A stretch of 64,000 nucleotides of DNA from Alicyclobacillus mali (GCF_017329565.1 NZ_JAFMTT010000010.1), one strand, 5' to 3'; positions 1-8,920 are shown, numbered from the stretch's first letter. The notes: generated by a model not told the origin, from the letters alone. Made by a program: numbers and translations.

Positions 1-2
1 TC

Positions 3-704
3 CTGAGCGGCCTCCTCGGGGTGTTTGTGTTCAACTCGCTCGAAGAGTCTCCGCTTTGGCAGCAGGCAAAACACGTGGAAGCTCAGGAGGCCCCGAAAGC
101 GCCCGTTCGCTCGGTCTTCACGACGTACCGGCGGATCCTGTTTGTCAACCTAATGATCACGGTTGGCGGAGGAAGCGGTTATTATCTCACGTCTGGTTAC
201 CTTCCTACGTTCTTCAAAGTCGTCAACAAACCTCCGCATGCCACCGCCTCCATGGCGTTAATTGCCGCCAGTCTCGTCGTCATCCTTGCGGCTGTATTGG
301 TGGGACATCTCAGCGAACTCGTCGGGAGAAAACCCGTGTTTTTGACAACCGGCGTGATCGCGCTTGTCGCTGTTCCATTCCTTTACCATGGAATGGCAAC
401 CACACATGCTCCGGGAGCATTGATAGCGTATGCACTGATCTTGGTCTTCCTCGGCAATGCAGCGTATGCGCCCATCGTGGCGTTCTTGAACGAGCGCTTT
501 CCCACAAAAGTGCGCTCGACGGGTACTGGATTGTCGTGGAATATGGGCTTTGCCGTAGGCGGAATGCTTCCAACTTTTGTGTCGTTAGCAGCGGGTACCA
601 CCTCCAACATCCCGACAGCACTCACGATTTTTCTCATGGCGGCGCTGGCCTTGTACGTAATCGGCGCACTGGTCATTCCGGAGACTCGGGGGCACTTCGA
701 GTAA
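3..704 (+). CDS. MFS transporter, C-terminal part (5' end outside window)
   Basis: The reading frame is open from the first complete codon, so the gene starts before the window and only about 233 residues are seen. They contain roughly six hydrophobic segments, the C-terminal half of a major facilitator. The stretch EESPLW followed by a basic loop, a GRKP loop between helices (about residue 110), and the helix around NERFPTKVRSTGTG resemble the metabolite:H+ symporter (organic acid or sugar) branch of the superfamily. The gene lies 27 bases before an aldehyde dehydrogenase and is probably the substrate importer of the operon that follows. The substrate cannot be read from this half. Family is fairly sure, substrate unknown. 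Confidence 0.8.
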   Translation: MSGLLGVFVFNSLEESPLWQQAKHVEAQEAPKAPVRSVFTTYRRILFVNLMITVGGGSGYYLTSGYLPTFFKVVNKPPHATASMALIAASLVVILAAVLVGHLSELVGRKPVFLTTGVIALVAVPFLYHGMATTHAPGALIAYALILVFLGNAAYAPIVAFLNERFPTKVRSTGTGLSWNMGFAVGGMLPTFVSLAAGTTSNIPTALTIFLMAALALYVIGALVIPETRGHFE

Positions 705-731
705 GTTGACGCCTGGCAGGAGGATTACCCA

Positions 732-2177
732 ATGAAGACCTATCAGAATTACATTGCAGGCACTTGGCAGTTATCGAGTTCAGGAGAGACGTGTGACTCG
801 ACTGACCCGGCGACGGGCCACCTTGTCGCCAGGACGCAGTCCTCCACGAAGGATGACGTGGAGCGGGCCGTGGCAGCGGCTCGCTCCGCTTTCCACGCTA
901 CGGATTGGGCGATGAACTCACACGCGCGATCACGGGCCCTTGCTGCGTGGGCGAATGCCATCGAGAGCAAGCAGGAGAATCTGGCACATCTCTTGTCCCA
1001 CGAAAACGGCAAGCCCATCCGCGAAGCTCGCGCTGAGATCGCGAGTGCTGTCGACGCATTGCGATACAACAGCGTGATGGCTCGCAATGTATGCGGGCGA
1101 ACGTTTCAACCGTCTCGCGACGCATATGGCTTTTTGATGCGGGAACCTGTCGGTGTTGTGGGAGTAATCACGCCTTGGAACTGGCCGGTTCTCCTGTTGT
1201 TGCGCGATCTTGCGCCCTGCCTTGCTGCCGGAAACGCCGCCATTATCAAACCGGCGGAACGCACGGGTGCAGTCACAGCAGCCTTGGTCGAACTTGCTGC
1301 GGATCTCGGTCTCTTTCCGCCGGGCATTCTGCAACTCGTCACGGGCAAGGGCAGCATCGTGGGTGCTGCTCTGGTGGATCATCCCGATGTCGATATGATC
1401 GCGTTCACCGGGAGCACTGAAATCGGACAAGAACTCATGGCTAAGGCTAGCCGTTACGTGAAGAAGGTCGCTCTAGAGCTCGGGGGAAAATCCCCCAACA
1501 TCTTGTTTGCTGACTGCGATCTTGAGCGCTCTGTGTCCACCGCATGCAGGTCCGTTTTTATGACCAGCGGCCAAATCTGTATGGCTGGATCCCGACTTTT
1601 GGTAGAGGCGTCGGTGTACGAGCAAGCATTGGGGCTTGCGAAGTCTTACGCGGAGTCGCTTCGGGTCGGCATGCCGCTGGACGAATCGACAGACATGGGG
1701 CCTGTGATTTCGGAAACGCAACTAAAGGCCATTCTTGCGTTCATCGAGGAAGGGCGTCGCCGAGGCCGCGTCATCGCCGGTGGGAGGCGTCTCTCGCAGC
1801 CGCCTTACCATTGCGGCCATTTTATAGAGCCAACCGTGATCGCGGACGTACCCGTCGATTGTTCGGTGGTGCAAGAGGAAATCTTCGGGCCTGTGCTGGT
1901 TGTGGAGAAGTTTGAATCGGAAGAGGAAGCGATTCGCCTTGCGAATGCCACGCGCTACGGGCTGGTGGCAGGCATTTGGACGAAGGATTTAGATCGGGCT
2001 TTCCGGGTGGCCCGTGATCTGCAAGCTGGGACCGTATGGTTGAACGGCTATAACCGGAATTACGCGGAGGCAGAGTCCGGCGGCTACAAGATGAGTGGGC
2101 TCGGCCGTTCTCGGGGTATCGAGGGGTTGTACGAGTTCACCGAATTGAAGCATATTCACCTCACGCTGGACGTGTGA
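732..2177 (+). CDS. NAD(P)-dependent aldehyde dehydrogenase
   Basis: A complete 481-residue aldehyde dehydrogenase oxidising an aldehyde to a carboxylate. The Rossmann-region motif ITPWNW lies near residue 146, the general-base Glu in ALELGGKSP at residue 249 and the catalytic Cys in SGQICMAG at residue 283. Length is normal for the family. The start is an ATG with an upstream GGAGG (about 719-723). The neighbours are an iron alcohol dehydrogenase 18 bases downstream and then an acyl-CoA ligase, so the three would turn an alcohol or aldehyde into an acyl-CoA. Substrate specificity cannot be deduced; the family includes betaine-aldehyde and benzaldehyde dehydrogenase-like enzymes. Confidence 0.92.
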   Translation: MKTYQNYIAGTWQLSSSGETCDSTDPATGHLVARTQSSTKDDVERAVAAARSAFHATDWAMNSHARSRALAAWANAIESKQENLAHLLSHENGKPIREARAEIASAVDALRYNSVMARNVCGRTFQPSRDAYGFLMREPVGVVGVITPWNWPVLLLLRDLAPCLAAGNAAIIKPAERTGAVTAALVELAADLGLFPPGILQLVTGKGSIVGAALVDHPDVDMIAFTGSTEIGQELMAKASRYVKKVALELGGKSPNILFADCDLERSVSTACRSVFMTSGQICMAGSRLLVEASVYEQALGLAKSYAESLRVGMPLDESTDMGPVISETQLKAILAFIEEGRRRGRVIAGGRRLSQPPYHCGHFIEPTVIADVPVDCSVVQEEIFGPVLVVEKFESEEEAIRLANATRYGLVAGIWTKDLDRAFRVARDLQAGTVWLNGYNRNYAEAESGGYKMSGLGRSRGIEGLYEFTELKHIHLTLDV

Positions 2178-2195
2178 GCTAATGGAGATGAGCCT

Positions 2196-3338
2196 ATGGC
2201 ATACGGAATTCACATCCCAACACGCGTGACATTTGGTGAGGGCGTCACCCAACAATTGCCTCGTGTGCTGCGCGAGATGAGGGCTTCACGGGCGATGGTC
2301 GTAACGGATCCCGGCCTCATGCAGTCTGGTGTCGCGAGCCAAGTGGAGACCTTGGCGCGTGAGGCGTGTCATGATGTGTATGTCTACGCGGATGTGGAGC
2401 CCGATCCAAGCGTGGAGACAGTTCATCGCGTGGCCTCCCTGTGCTGCGAAGCAAGAGTGGAAGTGTTGTTGGCCGTCGGCGGGGGGTCCGCGATCGACGT
2501 CGCGAAGGGGGCTCGTGTTGTGGCAGAGCTCGGAGGCGACCTTCGCAGGTTCGCTGGGATCCGCGCGGAGATGATTCCGGGACCGCTTCGCATGCGATTG
2601 TGCGCCATTCCGACCACCGCTGGAACTGGTAGCGAGGTGACTTTCTTTGGCGTGTACTCCGACTGGGAGCATCAGGTGAAGGTCACGGTTACAAGCCCGT
2701 ATCTCGCGGCGGATGTGGCGCTGGTGGATCCGCTGCTCACTCACAGTGTCCCGCCTAAAGTGACTGCCGCGAGTGGGATCGACGTGTTGGCGCACGCCTT
2801 GGAGGCGTACGTATCGCGGCAAGCGACGCCTTTTTCGGATGCGCTTGCGGAACGGGCGATGGACTTTGTGGGGGCGAACCTAGTTCGGGCTGTCGTGGAC
2901 GGAACGGATGCGTGGGCGCGCCGGGCCATGGCGGAGGCAAGCCTCTATGCAGGAATTGCGTTCAATCACGCGTATCTTGGACTGACCCACGCTATCGCGG
3001 CCGCAGTATCGGGGCATGCGCATGTGCCGCACGGGGTTGCGATCGGAATCTGCCTGCCAGCTGTGATTCGATATAACGCACAGGTGTGTGTTGAAAAGTA
3101 TCGTCGCGCGGCAGACATTCTCATGGAAGGCGAGAGAATCGGAGGTGGTGATGCGGCCGAGATCGTCGAACGACTTGCTCGCGCCATAGGGCTGCCCTCG
3201 AGGCTGCGCGACGTTGGAGTGACCAAGGACGCGTTGGGGAGTATCGCGCGTCAAACCCTGTCGAGCGTCCAGTTGAGCCACAATCCCCGCCCGGCGAGCG
3301 AGCGGGATGTTCTGAGTTTGGTGGAGTCTCTCTGGTGA
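2196..3338 (+). CDS. Iron-containing alcohol dehydrogenase
   Basis: A 380-residue group III (Fe-type) alcohol dehydrogenase interconverting an alcohol or hydroxy acid and its carbonyl form with NAD(P). The nucleotide-binding GGGSAID is at residues 95-101 and PTTAGTGSEVT at 139-149. The four metal ligands of the family are present: Asp196 and His200 in GIDVLAHALEAY, His265 in GLTHAIA and His279 in HVPHG. It is translated 18 bases after the aldehyde dehydrogenase and 15 bases before the acyl-CoA ligase. Family members also act on 4-hydroxybutyrate or lactaldehyde-type substrates, so the direction and substrate here are open. Confidence 0.92.
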   Translation: MAYGIHIPTRVTFGEGVTQQLPRVLREMRASRAMVVTDPGLMQSGVASQVETLAREACHDVYVYADVEPDPSVETVHRVASLCCEARVEVLLAVGGGSAIDVAKGARVVAELGGDLRRFAGIRAEMIPGPLRMRLCAIPTTAGTGSEVTFFGVYSDWEHQVKVTVTSPYLAADVALVDPLLTHSVPPKVTAASGIDVLAHALEAYVSRQATPFSDALAERAMDFVGANLVRAVVDGTDAWARRAMAEASLYAGIAFNHAYLGLTHAIAAAVSGHAHVPHGVAIGICLPAVIRYNAQVCVEKYRRAADILMEGERIGGGDAAEIVERLARAIGLPSRLRDVGVTKDALGSIARQTLSSVQLSHNPRPASERDVLSLVESLW

Positions 3339-3353
3339 TGGAGGCGGTGCGCG

Positions 3354-4871
3354 GTGAATCTGGCGCGCATGTTTGAGATGGCGGCGGCGAGGGAGCCTCA
3401 GGCCATCGCGCTCATTGAGGGCGATCACGCCCTGAGCTACCGTGATCTGCATGCAGCGGTGAACCGCGTCGCTCACGCGCTGCACAAGCTTGGTGTCCGG
3501 CGGCGAGATCGCGTGATAGCCCTGATGAAAAATCGGCAACAGACCGTGATACTTTTCTGGGCCGTGCAGAAGCTCGGTGCCGTGTTCGTGCCTCTCAACT
3601 ATCATATGGCACCCGGAGATCTGGAACGCTGCATTCTGGATGTAGAACCGAAGCTCATCTGTTTCGAGCGCGCCACGAGGAACGCTCTGAGATATATTAA
3701 TCTTCTTGAAAAACCTATTTATGTAAGTCTTGACCCGGATGATGGTGACGTCACGTGGGGCGAACTTGTGCGCAACGGAACACCTTCGTTTGACGCTGTT
3801 CCGATCGAGGATGACGATCCGGCCGTCATGCTTTATACGTCTGGAACCTCAGGCCATCCAAAAGGCGTGCCAAAATCGCATAAGAGTGAATACGTGTCCA
3901 CCATGTCACAGATCATTCAGAATCGATATGATCGATCTGATGTCATGCTCGGGATGATGCCCCTCTATCACACCATGGGTATCCATTCATATCTGGCAAT
4001 GGCCTTTCTGAACGGCAGATACATCGTCATTCATGATGTGACTGAGGAATCTCTTGCTGATACGCTTCACTTCCATCCTGTCACGTGCTTGTACGCGATG
4101 CCGGCGATGTATCGATACATTCTGCAATCGCGCCGAGTGGATCCGGATCGTCTCCGTCAAATCCAGAAGATCGGATACGCGGGAGCTCCAATGTCTGAAA
4201 CGCTCATCTACACGTGTTTCGAGGTGTTTCAGCCCGAGGTGTTTCTCAACCACTACGGAAGCACCGAAATTCACACTTTCACGACCTGCTCGTATTTGCG
4301 TGAGAAGCCAGGGTGTGCGGGCAGGCCTGGGATCAATCAGCTTGTTCGCGTCGTCACGCTTCGCCCTGAAGCCTCCCCGGATGACGAGGTTGAGCCGGGC
4401 GATGTCGGACAGGTGATCGCGTACATGGCATCTCCGGAAGCATTTAAGGGCTACTGGAATCGGCCGGATTTAACCCGTCAGGCTATTCGCGATGGATGGT
4501 ACTACACAGGAGATCTCGGCATGCGCGATCCCGACGGCGACCTCTATATCGTCGGCCGGACCGACGACGTTGTGGTTTCGGGCCTGGATCGCGTGTGGCC
4601 TGGAAAAGTTGAACACGTGTTGGAACATCATCCGGATGTGCAGGAAGTCGCGGTGGTTGGGCAACGGGACGACCAACTGGGCCACATCGTGACGGCGTTC
4701 GTCGTCTCGCGCCGCAAAGAAGTCACTCCCTTTGAATTGGACCGATTTTGTCAAAAAGACGGTCGCCTGTCGGAATTTGAGCGACCGCGGAAATACGTCT
4801 TTGTCGACAGCCTTCCGAGGGACGGGTCCGGCAAAGTAGTCCGGCGTGCTCTTGTCGAATGGAGCGACTGA
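3354..4871 (+). CDS. AMP-forming acyl-CoA synthetase/ligase
   Basis: A 505-residue ANL-superfamily enzyme that activates a carboxylic acid with ATP and joins it to CoA. Core motifs are the P-loop YTSGTSGHPKG (about residue 162), YGSTE (about 302), the hinge-region YTGDLG (about 384), and the C-terminal catalytic-lysine segment PRDGSGKVVRR. The GTG start is supported by GGAGG about 9 bases upstream; no in-frame ATG fits. Sequence style resembles benzoate or 4-hydroxybenzoate/crotonobetaine-type ligases, but the acid is unknown. It follows the alcohol and aldehyde dehydrogenases directly, suggesting that their acid product is activated here. Confidence 0.88.
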   Translation: MNLARMFEMAAAREPQAIALIEGDHALSYRDLHAAVNRVAHALHKLGVRRRDRVIALMKNRQQTVILFWAVQKLGAVFVPLNYHMAPGDLERCILDVEPKLICFERATRNALRYINLLEKPIYVSLDPDDGDVTWGELVRNGTPSFDAVPIEDDDPAVMLYTSGTSGHPKGVPKSHKSEYVSTMSQIIQNRYDRSDVMLGMMPLYHTMGIHSYLAMAFLNGRYIVIHDVTEESLADTLHFHPVTCLYAMPAMYRYILQSRRVDPDRLRQIQKIGYAGAPMSETLIYTCFEVFQPEVFLNHYGSTEIHTFTTCSYLREKPGCAGRPGINQLVRVVTLRPEASPDDEVEPGDVGQVIAYMASPEAFKGYWNRPDLTRQAIRDGWYYTGDLGMRDPDGDLYIVGRTDDVVVSGLDRVWPGKVEHVLEHHPDVQEVAVVGQRDDQLGHIVTAFVVSRRKEVTPFELDRFCQKDGRLSEFERPRKYVFVDSLPRDGSGKVVRRALVEWSD

Positions 4872-4902
4872 CCTTGAAAAGCGATTCGAGGAGGGATGCG
4901 CG

Positions 4903-5715
4903 ATGTGTGACGTGCTGATTGTTGACGAAGATTTGGCGGCACGCCAGCATGTGCGGGGGCTTTTGTCTTCGGGTGAATATCAGTATCTTCGCGTCACCGA
5001 AGCCGACAGTACCGCACGCGCCCTCCCGATCGTGCGGCAGCATCACCCTTTTTTGGTTCTGTATGATCCGGCTGTGACTGATGCGAGCGGTCTCGACTTT
5101 GGCCGCAAAATCAAAGAGCACGATCCACTGATTCACGTAGTGGTCCATAGTCAGTTGAAAATGTTCGAACTGGTGTGCCAAGCTATCAACCACGGCTTCG
5201 ACGGCTATCTCCTCAAGCCCGTCATTCGCGAGGATCTGTATCACATTTTCGGGCGGCTGATTCAGAACGATCTGCGCCACTCACTTCACCAAGGTGCCAA
5301 GCGCGCTCTGGTGGCGCGGCAGGAATCGCCGGCCGATCTCGGTAACCCTATTGAAAGCGCCATTGCCTACATTGAGGAACACTTCCATGAGCCCATTTCC
5401 CTTCAGGAGGTGGCGGAACGCGTCTACCTCAGCCCTTCCTATTTCAGCCGTCTCTTCAAGTCTGAAGTTGGCACGACATTTATCGATTATCTGACCCAGT
5501 ATCGAATTCAAAAATCCAAGATGTTACTCCGCGTGACATCGTTGCCTATCGAGATCATCGCGAATAACACGGGATTTTCAAATTCCAGTTATTTCTCAAC
5601 CACTTTCAAGCGGATCGTGGGCCGAACACCGAGTGAGTACCGTGCCATGATGAGTGCGCTCAAGGAGCGTTCCGACGCGGAACCTGCTCAAGAAAACAAA
5701 ACTGAGCGCGAATGA
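4903..5715 (+). CDS. Response regulator with AraC-type DNA-binding domain
   Basis: A 270-residue two-domain regulator. Residues 1-120 form a receiver domain with the acidic pocket IVDED (Asp8/Asp10), phospho-acceptor Asp55 in VLYDP, and Lys105 in LLKP. Residues of about 150-255 form an AraC/XylS double helix-turn-helix with the typical SPSYFSRLFKSEVG and GFSNSSYFSTTFKR signatures. The ATG at 4903 is preferred because GAGGAGGG lies 8 bases upstream; an upstream in-frame start would overlap the ligase. No sensor kinase gene is seen in the window. It is embedded in the operon and probably controls it in response to substrate (inference). Confidence 0.88.
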   Translation: MCDVLIVDEDLAARQHVRGLLSSGEYQYLRVTEADSTARALPIVRQHHPFLVLYDPAVTDASGLDFGRKIKEHDPLIHVVVHSQLKMFELVCQAINHGFDGYLLKPVIREDLYHIFGRLIQNDLRHSLHQGAKRALVARQESPADLGNPIESAIAYIEEHFHEPISLQEVAERVYLSPSYFSRLFKSEVGTTFIDYLTQYRIQKSKMLLRVTSLPIEIIANNTGFSNSSYFSTTFKRIVGRTPSEYRAMMSALKERSDAEPAQENKTERE

Positions 5716-5813
5716 ATCCCGAAAGGTGCGGTGCAGGCCGACGATACAATGAAGGTGAAGTCTGAAAGCGTTTCCTCGGGGTGAAAGCATCGAGGCAGAG
5801 GAGAGCGAGCGGC

Positions 5814-6656
5814 ATGGAGGACATTCGTAAGAAATATGAGAACCTGCTGGCTGCAATTCGCGAGATGGGCCGCGTGGTGGTGGCCTTCTCCGGCGGAGTC
5901 GACAGCACGTTTCTCCTGAAGGCGGCGCTTGACGCGCTCGGCCGCGACCATGTGCTCGCAGTCACGGCGGACTCTGAGACGTATCCCGCGCGCGAACGAA
6001 ATGAGGCGATTCAGGTTGCCCAGAAATTAGGAGCGCCGCACGAAATCATGGAGACGAGTGAACTTAACATTCCTGGATATGTTGAGAATCCTTCAAATCG
6101 TTGCTTTTTTTGTAAGAAAAACCTTTTCGATCACCTCTGGGCTCTCGCGTCCAAGCGAGGATTCCCTCATGTTGTGTTCGGGGCCATTGCGGACGACTTG
6201 GGCGATTATCGTCCAGGGCTTCAGGCTGCAAAGAAACTCGGGGTGAGGGCCCCGTTGCTGGAGTGTGGATTGACCAAACGGGAGATCCGTCAGCTGTCGT
6301 ACGAGATGGGCTTGCCGACATGGGATAAACCCTCGTTTGCGTGCCTGTCGTCGAGGATCCCGTATGGCGAGAGGATCACGCGCGAGAAACTTCAGAAAAT
6401 CGATCAAGCGGAGTCGTTCCTTCGCGATCTCGGGTTTCGCCAGGTGCGCGCTCGCCAACACGGTGAGTCTATGGTGCGTATCGAGGTGCCGCCGGAAGAC
6501 ATCCCCGGATTGGTTGGAGTGAGAGAATTGGTGCTGGCCAAGTTGAAGGAGATTGGTTATTCGTATGTGAGTGTTGATTTAGAAGGCTATCGAACTGGCA
6601 GTGGAAATGAAGTGTTGGGAACTCGGCTTTATAAGTCAACATCACAGGTGGGATAA
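5814..6656 (+). CDS. larE: LarE, sulfur transferase for the nickel-pincer nucleotide
   Basis: LarE inserts sulfur into the pyridine dinucleotide precursor of the lactate racemase cofactor (P2CMN to P2TMN). This 280-residue protein has the PP-loop SGGVDST (26-32) for ATP and the conserved NPSNRCFFCK and SFACLSSRIPYGE segments. Cys177 sits where the sacrificial Cys176 of the Lactiplantibacillus enzyme is found. Cys97 and Cys100 (CxxC) complete the three-cysteine set associated with LarE proteins that bind a [4Fe-4S] cluster and need not sacrifice a residue. The ATG at 5814 fits an AGGAGAG 9 bases upstream and the family's usual start better than GTG 5781. It begins the NPN-synthesis block, 98 bases after the regulator, and is followed 8 bases later by larB. 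Confidence 0.93.
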   Translation: MEDIRKKYENLLAAIREMGRVVVAFSGGVDSTFLLKAALDALGRDHVLAVTADSETYPARERNEAIQVAQKLGAPHEIMETSELNIPGYVENPSNRCFFCKKNLFDHLWALASKRGFPHVVFGAIADDLGDYRPGLQAAKKLGVRAPLLECGLTKREIRQLSYEMGLPTWDKPSFACLSSRIPYGERITREKLQKIDQAESFLRDLGFRQVRARQHGESMVRIEVPPEDIPGLVGVRELVLAKLKEIGYSYVSVDLEGYRTGSGNEVLGTRLYKSTSQVG

Positions 6657-6664
6657 GGGAAGTC

Positions 6665-7435
6665 ATGTCATCGACCAGGGAAATTTTAGAGCGCGTGCAA
6701 GCGGGACTGCTGTCTGCGGAAGATGCGTTGAATCAGTTGCGTGGAAGTGCGGTTGAAGACCTTGGTTATGCTCGCATAGATCACGATCGCGTTCGCCGAC
6801 GCGGGTTTGCGGAAGTCGTGTATTGCGAAGGTAAGACACCGGAGCAGTCCGCCGAGATCCTAGCTCGCCTAGCGGCACGCGGGGAGTCAAATGTGCTCGG
6901 AACACGGGCCGACGTAGAGACGTTTGAGCTCGTGAGGCACATGGTGCCAGACGCCGAATACCATCCCGTGCCTAGAGCTATTGTGGTGCGGCGAGGTTCG
7001 GAACGGCAGATTGGATCGGTGATGGTGTTGGCAGCTGGAACGTCGGACCTTCGAGTTGCCGAGGAAGCCGCGCTCACAGCGAGCGTCATGGGAAGCCGCG
7101 TAGAACGCGTGTACGATGTCGGCGTGGCAGGTCTTCATCGCTTGCTCCGCGAGATCCACCGCATTCGCCAGGCGAGGGTCGTGATCGTCGTGGCGGGGAT
7201 GGAAGGAGCCCTGATGAGTGTCGTTGCTGGTTTGATCGACAAACCAGTCATTGGCGTGCCGACAAGTGTGGGCTATGGTGCGCAGTTGCAAGGGCTCACA
7301 CCCATGCTGAGCATGTTGACCTCGTGCGTACCAGGGTCCTCGGTTGTCAACATCGATAACGGCTTTGGCGCGGGTTACTTGGCACACATGATTAACGAGC
7401 TTGGGGAGGGCGTCCATGGGCATCGCGAAGATTGA
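6665..7435 (+). CDS. larB: LarB, pyridinium carboxylase/hydrolase of NPN biosynthesis
   Basis: LarB carboxylates nicotinic acid adenine dinucleotide at C5 and hydrolyses the phosphoanhydride, the first step of NPN cofactor synthesis. The 256-residue protein has a variable N-terminal domain and a C-terminal domain of the AIR-carboxylase (PurE-like) fold. Visible motifs are AAGTSDLRVAEEA (123-135), AGMEGALMSVVAG (177-189), PTSVGYGA (199-206) and NIDNGFGAGY (229-238). Cys221 in MLTSCVPG occupies exactly the position of the catalytic Cys221 of the characterised enzyme. Its 3' end overlaps the start of larC, so the two are translationally coupled. Confidence 0.95.
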   Translation: MSSTREILERVQAGLLSAEDALNQLRGSAVEDLGYARIDHDRVRRRGFAEVVYCEGKTPEQSAEILARLAARGESNVLGTRADVETFELVRHMVPDAEYHPVPRAIVVRRGSERQIGSVMVLAAGTSDLRVAEEAALTASVMGSRVERVYDVGVAGLHRLLREIHRIRQARVVIVVAGMEGALMSVVAGLIDKPVIGVPTSVGYGAQLQGLTPMLSMLTSCVPGSSVVNIDNGFGAGYLAHMINELGEGVHGHRED

Positions 7436-8273
7436 TTGTTTTGCAGGGGCAAGCGGTGACATGTTCCTTGGCGCCTGGTTGGATTTGGGCATCTCAGAAG
7501 ATGTGTGGTTGAAAGGTGTCCGCCCGCTGATGTCGGGCGAGGGCGAAATTGAAATCGTCCGCACCATCAAACAGGAAATATCAGCCATGAGGGTCTTGGT
7601 TCGGCACGAGGAGGGGCATGTGCATCGGCATCTCGCAGACGTCGAGTCAATTATTGATGGGACAGATCTTCCAGGTGTGGTCAGGCAAAAGTCGAAAGAG
7701 GCATTCTTCCAACTCGCCGTCGCTGAGGCTTCCATTCATGGCACGTCGCCTGAATCCATCCACTTCCATGAGGTCGGGGCGATCGATGCTATCGTGGACA
7801 TCGTTGGGACGATGTGGGCATGGCATTTGGCGGGGGAACCGGACTGTTACGTTTCGCCCATCGAAGTTGGAGGCGGGAGCGCGTTATGCGCACACGGTCG
7901 AGTTCCCGTTCCGGCTCCGGCCGCGCTGGCTTTGTTAAAAGGAATGCCCATTTATTCCTCCGGGCTGTGGGGAGAAACCACGACACCGACGGGCGCTGCT
8001 ATCATCCGGGTGCTCGCCAAACCGATGCCTTTGAGGTCCATGCGGGTGGAGTCCATTGGCTATGGTGCTGGGACGAAAGATCTCCCGGTTGCGAATGTGC
8101 TTCGCATTTCGCTTGGAGAGTGGGCAGATGTTGGGCCGAGCGATACGCACGCTCTCCGCCTCCCAAGAGCACACGGAGGCCACGTACACCACCACGACCA
8201 TGATTGGCATGAGCATAGCGAGAATCGTTCTGAGCATTATCCCCTGCACGTGGAGGAGGGTTTGGTGACATGA
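7416..8273 (+). CDS. LarC N-terminal (LarC1-type) protein, no C-terminal domain
   Basis: LarC is the CTP-dependent cyclometallase that inserts nickel into the pincer nucleotide; full-length proteins have about 400 residues in two parts, LarC1 and LarC2. This 285-residue protein has a complete LarC1 part: DCFAGASGDM (7-16), the HVHRHLADVE segment, FHEVGAIDAIVDIVG, and ETTTPTGAA. It ends in a histidine-rich tail (HVHHHDHDWHEH) likely to bind Ni2+ instead of continuing into LarC2. The matching C-terminal domain is in another gene (12119-13261). The ATG at 7416 has GGGGAGGG just upstream. The stop overlaps the next start (ATGA), so this is an arranged gene end rather than a chance truncation. Confidence 0.88.
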   Translation: MGIAKIDCFAGASGDMFLGAWLDLGISEDVWLKGVRPLMSGEGEIEIVRTIKQEISAMRVLVRHEEGHVHRHLADVESIIDGTDLPGVVRQKSKEAFFQLAVAEASIHGTSPESIHFHEVGAIDAIVDIVGTMWAWHLAGEPDCYVSPIEVGGGSALCAHGRVPVPAPAALALLKGMPIYSSGLWGETTTPTGAAIIRVLAKPMPLRSMRVESIGYGAGTKDLPVANVLRISLGEWADVGPSDTHALRLPRAHGGHVHHHDHDWHEHSENRSEHYPLHVEEGLVT

Positions 8274-8920
8274 GGCTGGTAAACACAATTGCGAAAATTA
8301 TAGATGACAAGTGCACCGGTTGCAAGATTTGTGCACAGGTGTGTCCGACGCTCGCAATTCGCATGGAGCCGTTGAACGGGCACCCATACAAAAAGCTTGC
8401 TGTCCTTGACGCCGAGTACTGCACCGGCTGCACGGCGTGCGAGCAACGCTGCCCGTTTGATGCCATTCAGATGGAGTATTTGGACGAACCGTACACGATC
8501 GGTGTGGATGTGGACGAGGTGGACCCAGATGCGGTCCATGAATTGTGTGCGAAGGCTCGATTTCATCCCGAGCAGGTAGTGTGCTATTGCACAGGCACGA
8601 GAGCGGAGGAGGTGGCCGCCGCGATTCTCAAGGGGGCTAAGACGCCGGACGACATTTCTCGCGCGACTGGGCTGCGAACGGGCTGTACTGTGGAATGTCT
8701 CCAGCCCGCTATGCGGCTCCTGCGGGCTGCTGGAATTGAACCTAGCCCGCAGAAAGGATTTTACCAATGGTACGGATCCACGCCGACCATTTGGGATATC
8801 CCAGACGAGGTAAAGGCGAAGTACGCATCTCGAGGCTTTTATTTCGATGACGATATCGAATTTTTGCAGAGTATTCAAAAGAAAATGACTGAACCAAAAC
8901 AGGAGGAGGAGATCAAATGA
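8270..8920 (+). CDS. Ferredoxin 2[4Fe-4S] fused to BFD-like [2Fe-2S] domain
   Basis: A 216-residue iron-sulfur protein. Two CxxCxxCxxxC sets (Cys15/18/21/25 and Cys51/54/57/61) form a bacterial 2[4Fe-4S] ferredoxin domain. A second domain carries Cys105, Cys107, Cys139 and Cys143, the CxC-x31-Cx3C spacing of BFD-like [2Fe-2S] domains found in electron-transfer subunits and bacterioferritin-associated ferredoxin. It overlaps the LarC1-type gene by 4 bases and the LarA-like gene by 4 bases, so it is tightly coupled to both. It could deliver electrons to the LarA-like enzyme or support the cluster of LarE; neither role is established for NPN systems. Confidence 0.85.
   Translation: MRLVNTIAKIIDDKCTGCKICAQVCPTLAIRMEPLNGHPYKKLAVLDAEYCTGCTACEQRCPFDAIQMEYLDEPYTIGVDVDEVDPDAVHELCAKARFHPEQVVCYCTGTRAEEVAAAILKGAKTPDDISRATGLRTGCTVECLQPAMRLLRAAGIEPSPQKGFYQWYGSTPTIWDIPDEVKAKYASRGFYFDDDIEFLQSIQKKMTEPKQEEEIK

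Noticed and set aside
7416..8920. Programmed frameshift joining LarC1 and LarC2 as in lactobacilli
   Set aside because: The sequence following the LarC1 stop encodes the ferredoxin in an overlapping frame; no LarC2 reading frame is adjacent. The LarC2 domain is about 4 kb downstream.
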